Shown here in pieces: positions 44,104-52,056 of a DNA stretch of 64,000 nt. The stretch spans positions 806,001-870,000 of the forward strand of contig CAVQYQ010000006.1 in NCBI GenBank assembly GCA_963718195.1, read 5' to 3'. The notes under the pieces were generated by a model. The model saw only the letters and a program-made list of their open reading frames with translations, was not told the origin of the DNA and made no database searches. Within the stretch, counting starts at the first letter, position 1. Each line of letters starts with the position of its first letter. The position numbers and the translations under genes were made by a program. Source of the DNA: MADRE3 sp963718195. GTDB taxonomy: Bacteria > Desulfobacterota > Desulfobulbia > Desulfobulbales > Desulfocapsaceae.

Positions 44104-44811
44104 ATGAAAAACATGCGCAGTGATAACAGATCGGCCGATTCTTTGAGACCATTTTCGATCGAGCGGAACATTCAACCCCAGGCAGCAGCTTCCCTCTTAA
44201 TAAAGACCGGAAACACCCAGGTAATCTGCGGGGTGACCATCGAAGACGGAGTCCCTCCTTTTCTGGAAGGAAAGGGCCAAGGCTGGGTAACTGCCGAATA
44301 TGGTATGCTTCCCTGCGCAACATCTTCAAGGTATCGCCGGGAAACGGGCGGTCGGGCAGCACGGAGCCAGGAGATACAGCGATTGATCGGGCGCAGCCTG
44401 AGAATGATGCTCGATCTGAAAAGGCTGGGGCCCTATACCCTGCGTATTGACTGTGACGTACTTAATGCGGACGGCGGAACCAGGACAGCTTCCATTACCG
44501 GGGCCGCTCTGGCCGTAAGAGACGCTGTCCAGAGAATGAAAAAAGAGGGTAAATTGATTGAAGTCCCTGAGATATTGCCTTTGGCAGCCGTCTCTGTTGG
44601 CGTGGTGAATGGCCAGGTTTTACTCGACCTTGATTATGCCGAAGACTCAGGAGCAGAGGCAGACAGTAATTTTGTTATGGATGCTCGTAATCGCTGGATA
44701 GAGATACAGGCTACGGCCGAAAGGGTCCCCATAAACGATCAGCAGTTTGAGGAGATGAAGGCGTTTGCCCGGAAAGGTATCAGCGAGTTGATCGGATTGT
44801 GGCACCGCTGA
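44104..44811 (+). CDS. rph: Ribonuclease PH
   Basis: A 235-residue phosphorolytic 3'-to-5' exoribonuclease that trims tRNA precursors. Family landmarks are QGWVTAEYGMLPCATSSR, GGRAARSQEIQRLIGRSLR and IDCDVLNADGGTRTASITGA, which carry the catalytic Arg and Asp residues. The length is standard. There are two close in-frame starts (44104 and 44113). Neither has a strong ribosome site, and the second aligns better with MRPDGR-type N-termini. It follows paaK by 10 bp, probably incidental. Confidence 0.94.
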   Translation: MKNMRSDNRSADSLRPFSIERNIQPQAAASLLIKTGNTQVICGVTIEDGVPPFLEGKGQGWVTAEYGMLPCATSSRYRRETGGRAARSQEIQRLIGRSLRMMLDLKRLGPYTLRIDCDVLNADGGTRTASITGAALAVRDAVQRMKKEGKLIEVPEILPLAAVSVGVVNGQVLLDLDYAEDSGAEADSNFVMDARNRWIEIQATAERVPINDQQFEEMKAFARKGISELIGLWHR

Positions 44812-44836
44812 GGGCAAGGGGCTGAAGCCTGACAAG

Positions 44837-45622
44837 ATGAGCGCGATCCGTGGTACAAAAGAATGGGCCGTTGCCGAGGTTAACTGCTCGATTGGTTGTC
44901 CTTATGGGTGTCGTTACTGTTATGCCCGAACGAAAGCTCTGAAAAATAACATCATTGGTTCTGCGGCTGACTGGACTACTGTCAAATGCATTGATGAGGA
45001 TCTCACCAGAGATTACCCTCTTTTCCCGGGGCAGGTGATGTTTCCGGCTTCCCACGATATTGTCGAAGAAAACCTGGATGATTGTCTTCGTGTTATCGGT
45101 CGCTTGCTGGCCAAAAACAATCGGGTACTGATTGTCTCCAAACCGTTCCCTGACATGGTCGAACGTTTGTGCGATGAATTTGTGCGCTGGAAACAGCAGA
45201 TACTTTTCCGCTTTACCATTACGGCCCGAGACGCCAAAATTCTTGCATTTTGGGAACCGGGGGCACCAGGGTACCAGCAGCGCAGGCAATCCCTAGAGTA
45301 TGCTCATAGCCGCGCTTTTGCAACCTCTGTAAGTATAGAGCCGATGCTTGATGCAGATGATATCTTCGGGCTTGTTGAGGAGGTGTCACCATTTGTCAGC
45401 CACTCAATCTGGATTGGCCTGATGAACAAGATATCTGAAAGGGTGACAGTTGAATGTGAAACAACCAGGCGGGAAGTAGCAAGAATTGAAGCGGGCCAGA
45501 GTGATCTGAGGATCAAACATATCCATGGGCAGTTGAAGAATATTCCATTGCTTCGCTGGAAAGAATCCATTAAGAAGGTTGTTGGCTTACCGGAGGCGAC
45601 ATCTGCCGGTTTAGATGTCTAG
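44837..45622 (+). CDS. Radical SAM protein (SplB-like group)
   Basis: A 261-residue radical SAM protein with cluster ligands C21, C25 and C28 (CPYGCRYC) and a further Cys at 17. The FRFTITARDAKILAFWEPGAP and SVSIEPMLD segments match the COG1533 group related to spore photoproduct lyase. No DNA-repair partner is present, and the protein is shorter than true SplB. Substrate unknown. It follows rph by 25 bp and precedes glyA. Confidence 0.85.
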   Translation: MSAIRGTKEWAVAEVNCSIGCPYGCRYCYARTKALKNNIIGSAADWTTVKCIDEDLTRDYPLFPGQVMFPASHDIVEENLDDCLRVIGRLLAKNNRVLIVSKPFPDMVERLCDEFVRWKQQILFRFTITARDAKILAFWEPGAPGYQQRRQSLEYAHSRAFATSVSIEPMLDADDIFGLVEEVSPFVSHSIWIGLMNKISERVTVECETTRREVARIEAGQSDLRIKHIHGQLKNIPLLRWKESIKKVVGLPEATSAGLDV

Positions 45623-45689
45623 AGATCCGCTCGCGCAGATAATCAAGGTGAATCAGGGGTAATTACTTAAGAGGGGTTGAAGAAGACAG

Positions 45690-46931
45690 ATGGAAGATGT
45701 GAAGCGGTTTGACAGCGAAATTTATGACTTGATAAAACAGGAAGAGCAGCGCCAGACCGACAAAGTCCGTCTGATTGCTTCAGAGAACTATGTCTCAGCG
45801 GCTGTATTGCAGGCCACCGGTTCGGTGCTGACCAATAAATATTCGGAAGGATATGTTGGAAAACGGTATTACGAAGGCCAGCAGATTATTGACCAGGTGG
45901 AAAGTACTGCTATCCAGCGTGCCAAAGATCTTTTTGGTGCCGAACATGTTAATGTCCAGCCTTACTCCGGTTCGCCGGCGAATCTGGCAGTGTACCTAGC
46001 CTTTCTTTCTCCTGGCGACACTATTCTCGGCATGGCACTGCCCCATGGTGGTCACCTGACCCATGGCGCCAGTGTTTCCATTTCAGGAAAATACTTCAAG
46101 GCGGAATCTTATGGTTTGAGCCCTGAAACCGGTCTTCTCGATTATGACTCGGTCAGGCAAAAAGCGAGAGAATGCAAGCCGAAAATTTTAATTGCCGGAC
46201 ATTCCGCATACCCCCGTATCATTGATTTTGAAATCTTCCGGGAGATTGCCGATGAGGTGGGTGCCCTGTTGATGGTTGATATGGCACATTTTGCCGGTCT
46301 TGTTGCCGGCGGTGTTCATCCATCCCCCGTTCCCCATGCTGATATAGTAACAACGACGACCCATAAATCGCTGCGGGGGCCTCGCGGGGCTATGATCATG
46401 TGCCGTCAGCAATATAGTACGGCGATAGACAAGGCCGTTTTTCCGGGAATCCAGGGTGGTCCGCACAACCATACCACCGCCGCGATGGCCATCGCCTTCA
46501 AAGAGGCACAGAGTGATGCTTTCAAGTCATATGCCAGACAAATCGTTACTAATGCGGTTGCCCTTGCTGATACCCTGAAGTCGAAGAACTTTGACCTTGT
46601 CACCGGAGGGACGGAAAATCACCTGCTGCTGGTAAACCTGACCAGTAAAAATGTGACCGGTAAGACAGCTGCCAAAGCCCTTGACGCCGCAGGCCTGGTG
46701 CTCAATTATAATTCAGTACCTTTTGATAGTCGAAAACCGTTTGACCCAAGCGGAATACGCATGGGTACATCGGCCGTAACCTCGAGAGGGTTCAGGGAGC
46801 GAGAAATGACTCAGGTGGGGGAGTGGATGAATGCGGTAATCTCCGAACCAGAGAACGCCAGGCTCATAGAGGAAATCGCTCGTGATGTCGCCATATTCTG
46901 TAAAGAATTTCCGATCCCCGGAATCGGTTAG
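45690..46931 (+). CDS. glyA: Serine hydroxymethyltransferase
   Basis: A 413-residue PLP enzyme interconverting serine and glycine with tetrahydrofolate. The PLP lysine is K226 in TTTTHKSLRGPRG. SENYVS, YSEGYVGKRYYEG, NVQPYSGSPAN and MVDMAHFAGLVAGG are standard. Full length. AGAGGGG lies upstream. No glycine riboswitch was seen in the 67 bp before it. Confidence 0.97.
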   Translation: MEDVKRFDSEIYDLIKQEEQRQTDKVRLIASENYVSAAVLQATGSVLTNKYSEGYVGKRYYEGQQIIDQVESTAIQRAKDLFGAEHVNVQPYSGSPANLAVYLAFLSPGDTILGMALPHGGHLTHGASVSISGKYFKAESYGLSPETGLLDYDSVRQKARECKPKILIAGHSAYPRIIDFEIFREIADEVGALLMVDMAHFAGLVAGGVHPSPVPHADIVTTTTHKSLRGPRGAMIMCRQQYSTAIDKAVFPGIQGGPHNHTTAAMAIAFKEAQSDAFKSYARQIVTNAVALADTLKSKNFDLVTGGTENHLLLVNLTSKNVTGKTAAKALDAAGLVLNYNSVPFDSRKPFDPSGIRMGTSAVTSRGFREREMTQVGEWMNAVISEPENARLIEEIARDVAIFCKEFPIPGIG

Positions 46932-46977
46932 CCTGAGCTGCCTGAAACCGGGAAACAAGAACGCGGACTGGAAATAA

Positions 46978-47196
46978 TTAGAACGGAGAACCGTTTTTCA
47001 AGTTCTGAATCAGAATAAATGCCAGTGCCGCCCGTTCGTTGCGACTCAAATCTGATTCGATTTTTTTCAGGTGGGCCTTGATAACCGGTGAGGATACTGG
47101 GTCATCTTCAAAAAGCCGCCACGCTTCTGCCATCTGCTGCTCGTTAATGCAATGCACTGATTTTCCGCCAAGCAGCGGTATTGTTTCAGGAGCCAC
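46978..47196 (-). CDS. Small hypothetical protein coupled to IscA-like gene
   Basis: A 72-residue soluble, mostly helical protein (EQQMAEAWRLFEDDP, LKKIESDLSRNERAALAFILIQNLKNG). Its start overlaps the end of the IscA-like gene by 11 bp on the same strand, which argues that it is real and coupled. It has one Cys (HCIN) and no known motif. A partner for iron-sulfur delivery is a guess from position only. Confidence 0.6.
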   Translation of the reverse strand: MAPETIPLLGGKSVHCINEQQMAEAWRLFEDDPVSSPVIKAHLKKIESDLSRNERAALAFILIQNLKNGSPF

Positions 47197-47548
47197 AACT
47201 CACCTCATTATCTGCAAGTTCGGGGAAGCCTGAAAGGGTGAAGCTTGCGCCGCACCCGCATGATGACTCATTTATATCATTGTTAAACCGGAAACCTGCC
47301 GAAATAAGATCATCAGAATAATCAATGGTCAGCCCGTAAAGATACGGCTGACTCTCGTTATTTGAGACGATTGCAATGTCTTCAATTTGAAAGACAGTTT
47401 TTTCTCGAGGCTGCATGTTTGTATCAATCTCGGCATCATAGGTCATTCCGGCACAACCACCTGATTTGACGAGAATTCGGACAAATTTTTTATCGCCGGC
47501 GCCATAGTGCCTGAGCTGTTCAAGAGCCTTGGGCGTGAACGTTATCAT
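47186..47548 (-). CDS. A-type iron-sulfur carrier (HesB/IscA family)
   Basis: A 120-residue HesB/IscA protein with the three conserved cysteines C32 (KSGGCAGMTY), C97 and C99 (SSCGCGASF). The middle carries YLYGLTIDYSDDLISAGFRFNN. Such proteins carry iron or [2Fe-2S]/[4Fe-4S] clusters to apo-proteins. The C-terminus extends about 15 residues past the usual end and has an extra Cys. It forms a two-gene unit with the overlapping small gene, divergent from ilvA. Confidence 0.92.
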   Translation of the reverse strand: MITFTPKALEQLRHYGAGDKKFVRILVKSGGCAGMTYDAEIDTNMQPREKTVFQIEDIAIVSNNESQPYLYGLTIDYSDDLISAGFRFNNDINESSCGCGASFTLSGFPELADNEVSCGS

Positions 47549-47816
47549 CTATTACTCCTCATACGCTAGATTTTTATCTTATTTTATAGGTTAAGATACG
47601 ACTCTGTCGTAATACAATAAGCCTGTTTTCAAAAAGAAAAAGGGTGAAGATTTCCACCATACCAGTAAATAATAGACATGCCGTTTTCTGGAGAAGGCGA
47701 ATGTTGTGGAGGAAATGGTTGAAGGTGGAAGATTGACGTGCAAATATCTTTTTTTTTGGAAGTGAGTCAATGCAGCAGGTAATGGTAACATGACGCCGTT
47801 GTTGGGTTGAGAAATT

Positions 47817-49325
47817 ATGCAGAAATTATTAAAAAATATCCTCACGTCCCGTGTTTACGAGGTTGCAGCAGAGACCCCACTCGAGGATGCATCAATCCTG
47901 TCGGTTCAGATGGGCAACCAGATACGCCTCAAGCGTGAGGATAAACAGCCGGTATTTTCTTTTAAGTTGCGTGGTGCATATAACAGGATAGCAAACCTTT
48001 CGCCAGAGGAGCGGCAATGTGGCGTTATTACTGCCTCAGCAGGGAATCATGCCCAGGGCGTTGCCTTTGCTGGTCAAAAACTGTCGATTCGAACACTCAT
48101 TGTCATGCCGGTTACTACACCAACAATCAAGATCGAAGCGGTAAAGGCGTTCGGTGGTGATGTCATTCTCCACGGAGATAACTATTCGGAGGCTGCTGAA
48201 CATGCGCTCCAGCTCTCAGGTTCAAACAGCATGGTCTATATCCATCCATTTGATGACGAGCTGGTAATTGCCGGACAGGGTACGGTGGCGGAGGAAATTC
48301 TCAGGCAAAACCCTGGACGTCTTGATGCCGTGTTTGTCCCGGTTGGCGGTGGCGGCTTAATCGGGGGCATGGCTGCATATGTCAAAGCGCTTCGACCAGA
48401 TACCAAAGTTATTGGAGTTGAGCCCAGAGACAGCGACAGTATGGCCAGGTCACTGGCCGCTGGAAAGCGGGTCACCCTGCCACATGTCGGTGCATTTGCA
48501 GATGGTGTTGCGGTAAAAAAAGTTGGAAAACTGACATTTGATCTGTGCAGAAAATATGTGGATGAGATCATCATCGTCAGCAACGATGAACTGTGCGGAG
48601 GCATCAAGGCGGTCTATCAGTCAACGCGTTCAATTGTCGAACCGGCAGGCGGACTGGCAATGGCCGGATTGTTGAAGTACATATACAGAAGCGGCTGCTC
48701 GGGTGAGACGCTTATTGCAGTAAATTCAGGTGCTAACATGAACTTCGAGCGGCTCAGGTATGTCGCCGAGCGGACCAGAATCGGCGAGAAACAGGAGGCA
48801 CTGTTTGCGGTTACCATCCCAGAACAGCCGGGGAGCCTGAAAACTTTCTGCCATGACTACGTGATGGATAGAAATATTACCGAGTTTAACTATCGGCTGT
48901 TCACTAGGGAGCAGGCACATATCTTTGTCGGTATTGCGGTCAAGAACGAAAATGATCGGCATCATTTCCTTGATCAATTGGTAACTGGAGGGTACCAGGC
49001 CATTGATCTGACCGATGATGATCTCGCCAAGACCCATATCAGGTATATGGTAGGCGGCAGGTCGTCAATTGTAAAAAAAGAGCGGCTCTTTCGGTTCTGG
49101 TTTCCCGAGCGGCCTGGAGCGCTGGTGGATTTTCTTGACGCAACCAGAGGGCGGCGGAATATTTCACTTTTTCATTATCGAGCCCAAGGTGGTGATTACG
49201 GGCGGGTACTTGTTGGACTTGAGGTGCCGGATGGTGATGAGCAGGAGCTGAACCGCCGGTTAAAGGAATTGGGGTATCGCTATATCGAAGAAACCATGAA
49301 CCCCGCGTATAAATTATTTCTCTGA
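47817..49325 (+). CDS. ilvA: Threonine dehydratase (biosynthetic)
   Basis: A 502-residue PLP enzyme deaminating threonine to 2-oxobutyrate for isoleucine synthesis. The catalytic domain (about 1-320) has K50 in PVFSFKLRGAYNR, SAGNHAQGVA and PVGGGGLIGG. Two ACT-like regulatory domains follow (about 325-400 and 415-500; PEQPGSLKTF and PERPGALVDFLD), so isoleucine feedback is expected. The last 287 bp overlap the antisense frame of the PP2C gene. Confidence 0.95.
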   Translation: MQKLLKNILTSRVYEVAAETPLEDASILSVQMGNQIRLKREDKQPVFSFKLRGAYNRIANLSPEERQCGVITASAGNHAQGVAFAGQKLSIRTLIVMPVTTPTIKIEAVKAFGGDVILHGDNYSEAAEHALQLSGSNSMVYIHPFDDELVIAGQGTVAEEILRQNPGRLDAVFVPVGGGGLIGGMAAYVKALRPDTKVIGVEPRDSDSMARSLAAGKRVTLPHVGAFADGVAVKKVGKLTFDLCRKYVDEIIIVSNDELCGGIKAVYQSTRSIVEPAGGLAMAGLLKYIYRSGCSGETLIAVNSGANMNFERLRYVAERTRIGEKQEALFAVTIPEQPGSLKTFCHDYVMDRNITEFNYRLFTREQAHIFVGIAVKNENDRHHFLDQLVTGGYQAIDLTDDDLAKTHIRYMVGGRSSIVKKERLFRFWFPERPGALVDFLDATRGRRNISLFHYRAQGGDYGRVLVGLEVPDGDEQELNRRLKELGYRYIEETMNPAYKLFL

Positions 49326-50271
49326 AAACAGGTGGATAACAGAACCACCTGTTCATGCTCACACCTGCAGCGGCAAGCACGACGGTAATGTTATCTTTTC
49401 CGCCGGCCCCGTTTGCGAGCTCTATTAACAATGCTCCCATCTGCTCCAATGACATCCCGGATTCCAGGATGTGTTGGATCTTCTCTTGCTGCAGCATGGT
49501 ATAGAGCCCATCAGTGCAGAGCATGAACATGTCACCCGGATAAACCTCGCCCTCGATGATATCGACTTCCAGCGATTCTGACACCCCTACCGCCTGCAGA
49601 ATCACACTTCTCATCTTGTGGGTCAGCGCCTGATCAGGGGTTATCAACCCAAGATCGACCTGCTGCTGAACAAATGAGTGATCTCTGGTCAATTGTTCCA
49701 GGGTATTGTTGCGCAATCGATAGGTTCGGCTGTCTCCCACATGACCAAGGGTAAAATGGCTTCCGTTGATGACGAGAAGATCCGCCGTACACCCCATTCC
49801 TTCGAGTGCGGGTGCTCTTTTTACCTGATCCTGAATTTCCAGATGTGCCTGGTTAAAACAGTGCTCTATGAGCTCAGCACTATCCAGGGAGTTGTCCCGT
49901 TTTGAAAACAGAGCAGCAGTTACCGAATGAAAGATGCCACTTGCGACATTTCCTGCCGCCTGTCCTCCCATACCATCGGCGACCATGCTGAAACCAAGCT
50001 CCTGATCCTCCAGAAAGGTATCTTCGTTTAGCGAGCGTTTCAGGCCGGGATCAGTTTTCCCAAAAGATGTGATTTTAATAACTCTCTCCCTGAAAATAAA
50101 TGTGATTTCTCTCGCTTGACAGCTGGTGAATACGGTCTGGAGATAGTAATGAAAATGTGGATTCCAGGCAACTGATTTTGCAAAATCGTTGTTTTGAACG
50201 GTGATAATTTGGTACGACCTTAAAACAGCATGGATGAATAAAAAATGATGCACCGATCGGAGAACTTTCAT
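49039..50271 (-). CDS. PP2C-type Ser/Thr protein phosphatase with read-through C-terminus
   Basis: The PP2C domain runs from about nt 50085 to 49345: TDPGLKRSLNEDTF, SMVADGMGGQAAGNVAS (metal-binding Asp), LGHVGDSRTYRL, TRDHSFVQ, LCTDGLYTML and GGKDNITVVL. Its N-terminus is uncertain. ATG 50271 has AAGG upstream but adds 62 unrelated residues; an ATT at 50079 sits six bases after GGGAG just where the domain begins. After the domain the frame crosses the ilvA 3' hairpin and continues antisense through ilvA to 49039, about 100 residues of non-family sequence. It is probably a partner for the Ser/Thr kinase and FHA genes nearby. Confidence 0.8.
   Translation of the reverse strand: MKVLRSVHHFLFIHAVLRSYQIITVQNNDFAKSVAWNPHFHYYLQTVFTSCQAREITFIFRERVIKITSFGKTDPGLKRSLNEDTFLEDQELGFSMVADGMGGQAAGNVASGIFHSVTAALFSKRDNSLDSAELIEHCFNQAHLEIQDQVKRAPALEGMGCTADLLVINGSHFTLGHVGDSRTYRLRNNTLEQLTRDHSFVQQQVDLGLITPDQALTHKMRSVILQAVGVSESLEVDIIEGEVYPGDMFMLCTDGLYTMLQQEKIQHILESGMSLEQMGALLIELANGAGGKDNITVVLAAAGVSMNRWFCYPPVFREIIYTRGSWFLRYSDTPIPLTGGSAPAHHHPAPQVQQVPARNHHLGLDNEKVKYSAALWLRQENPPALQAARETRTERAALFLQLTTCRLPYT
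49327..49353. terminator. Convergent hairpin between ilvA and PP2C
   Basis: AACAGGTGG and CCACCTGTT form a perfect 9-bp stem with a 9-base loop two bases after the ilvA stop. On the minus strand it is followed by TTTTC, so it could end the PP2C transcript even though that frame stays open. On the plus strand the T-run is absent. Confidence 0.5.
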
Positions 50272-50422
50272 CAAGAACCTTATTATCGCCAAATCAATTG
50301 CCTATATTGATTATTTATGTTAAGTGAAACCCATTGTCTGGCTAATTTGTTTAAGTTGGTCTTCTGCTTTACCCGATGTTAAAACCACCCACCCGATGAA
50401 TTTTGATGAGAGGAGATTTGTT

Positions 50423-51460
50423 ATGAAGAAGTTGCTCTTAATGGTGCTGTTGATCACAGTATCTCTGCCTGGATTGCTTTTTGCTGCGGAAAAGAAGGAT
50501 CCACTTGCTGCCTGGAAACCAAAATTTGATCCAAGCGGAGCCGAGTTTACCTATCTTTTATCCAATATCTCTCATCCAAGTATCGAAGGGGTTGGTGTAG
50601 GTTACCGAATCCGTGATAAGATCTGGGAGAAAAGCGGTGGCCGTATTTATGTTGACTATCGACCACTCTTTCAACTTGGTGGAGAAAAGGATGTCATCAG
50701 TAAACTGAAACTGGGTGCTGTCCAGGGGATGCTCAGCTCTTCCGTTGCCGCGGCAAATGTTGCTGATTTACTAGGTGTTGTAAACTTACCGTATGTTGTC
50801 GATACGTTTGACAAACTCGATACATTTCGAAACGATCCTGAATTATGGGAACCGTTTACAAATGCTGCACAGCAAAGCGGAATCGTCGTTGCTGATGTGA
50901 CCGGATACGGTCCATATGGATGGGCGACCACAATCCCTGTAAAATCAATAGCCGATGCCAAAGAGGTAAATTTTCGAATTGCTGAAGCCCCGGTAAATAT
51001 CGACTCATATAAAGCATGGGGACTGAAATTTACGGTTATGCCATGGCCGGACGTTCCACAGGCGCTTCAGACGGGAGTTATCACTGGCCTTGATCACACA
51101 GCTACCGTCTGTAATCTCACAAAAAAATTCACCATAGCCAAATATTTTACTCAACTAGACTACGCTCAGGGACTCTTTGTACATCTTATTAACAAACGCT
51201 GGCTTGACAAATTGCCCGAAGATTTACGCACAGCCTTCCTGGAGGTGATTGTCGAGGAGAGCGCCGCAACTCGCGAACTGACGAGAAAGCAGCATGAAGA
51301 CCAGATTGCAGCTGCCAAGGAAGCAGGTGTAGAAATAATTGACCTACCTCCTACTGAAATAGACGAACTGAAGAAAATGGCAGAACCGGTACTGGAAAAG
51401 TGGGGTCAGAAAATTGGGCCCGATTACCTTGCCAAAGTAAGAGAAAAACTTGGTAAATAA
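50423..51460 (+). CDS. dctP: TRAP transporter substrate-binding protein (DctP family)
   Basis: A 345-residue periplasmic receptor with a signal peptide (about 1-22, LLMVLLITVSLPGLLFA). The DctP fold shows VDYRPLFQLGGEKDVISKLKLGAVQG, the conserved arginine region VNFRIAEAPVN and WPDVPQALQTGVITGLDH. DctP proteins bind C4-dicarboxylates, other carboxylates or sugar acids for Na+-driven uptake. AGAGGAG precedes ATG 50423; the frame is open 33 codons upstream but without a signal. Followed by a terminator and then dctQM. Confidence 0.93.
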   Translation: MKKLLLMVLLITVSLPGLLFAAEKKDPLAAWKPKFDPSGAEFTYLLSNISHPSIEGVGVGYRIRDKIWEKSGGRIYVDYRPLFQLGGEKDVISKLKLGAVQGMLSSSVAAANVADLLGVVNLPYVVDTFDKLDTFRNDPELWEPFTNAAQQSGIVVADVTGYGPYGWATTIPVKSIADAKEVNFRIAEAPVNIDSYKAWGLKFTVMPWPDVPQALQTGVITGLDHTATVCNLTKKFTIAKYFTQLDYAQGLFVHLINKRWLDKLPEDLRTAFLEVIVEESAATRELTRKQHEDQIAAAKEAGVEIIDLPPTEIDELKKMAEPVLEKWGQKIGPDYLAKVREKLGK

Positions 51461-51493
51461 AATAGCAGATTAATTAAATTTCCTGTAACATCT

Positions 51494-51531
51494 AAGGTCG
51501 GTGAGGATAACCCTCTCCGACCTTTTTTTTT
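51494..51531 (+). terminator. Rho-independent terminator inside the TRAP operon
   Basis: AAGGTCGG-T-GAGG pairs with CCCTC-T-CCGACCTT around a short loop and is followed by nine Ts. It lies between dctP and dctQ, ten bases before the dctQ start. Partial termination here would give far more binding protein than membrane subunits. Confidence 0.88.
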
Positions 51532-51540
51532 AATATCACC

Positions 51541-52053
51541 ATGATGTTTAAAAAGATAATCAGATCCGTTGATCGCAGTTTTAAGTTTGTTGAGGAGTGG
51601 TCATTGTTCACTGCTGTATGTGTCGCCCTCCTGACGGCAATGGCCAATGTCATTTTGCGTAAAACCACAGATAACTTCAGCCTCTATTGGTCTGATGAAG
51701 TCGTTCGCAAGGTAATCTTTTTTTCGACCTATATCGGCTGTATTGCCGCGGTGAGGTCCCGCTCGCTGATCCGCATAGACGCTTTACCGCAAATGCTGCC
51801 GGTGCTGAAAAAACCGCTGACGCTCATTTCCCACCTGGGGGTTCTCACTTTTGCAGGTATCATGGTCTACCTCGGCTCTCAGATGACAATAATGATGTAT
51901 CAGGATGAATTTGCGCGCACGGCCACACTTCGTTTCCCCGAGTGGATCTTCTATATGGTGCTGCCGCTCATGGGGGTAATGATGTTTATCAGGACCCTGA
52001 TTATTATCTGGGAAGATCTGGCAGGAAAACAGTTTATTACTGGAGATAAGTAG
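51541..52053 (+). CDS. dctQ: TRAP transporter small permease (DctQ)
   Basis: A 170-residue protein with four transmembrane helices. The DctQ features are WSLFTAVCVALLTAMANVILRK in helix one, FSLYWSDEVVRKVIFFSTYIG and AVRSRSLIRIDAL. Its start lies ten bases after the intra-operon terminator and has no Shine-Dalgarno sequence, so it should be translated weakly. ATG 51544 is an alternative start. It pairs with DctM and the DctP receptor. Confidence 0.9.
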   Translation: MMFKKIIRSVDRSFKFVEEWSLFTAVCVALLTAMANVILRKTTDNFSLYWSDEVVRKVIFFSTYIGCIAAVRSRSLIRIDALPQMLPVLKKPLTLISHLGVLTFAGIMVYLGSQMTIMMYQDEFARTATLRFPEWIFYMVLPLMGVMMFIRTLIIIWEDLAGKQFITGDK

Positions 52054-52056
52054 ACG

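Noticed and set aside
43341..44171. Long antisense frame across paaK and rph
   Set aside because: It covers two well-supported sense genes and is a codon-bias shadow.
45623..45689. Glycine riboswitch before glyA
   Set aside because: Only 67 bp are available, and no glycine-aptamer core is visible.
46980..46996. Terminator AACGG-AGAA-CCGTTTTT after glyA
   Set aside because: The stem is only five base pairs and lies within the coding end of the opposite-strand small gene; too weak to call.
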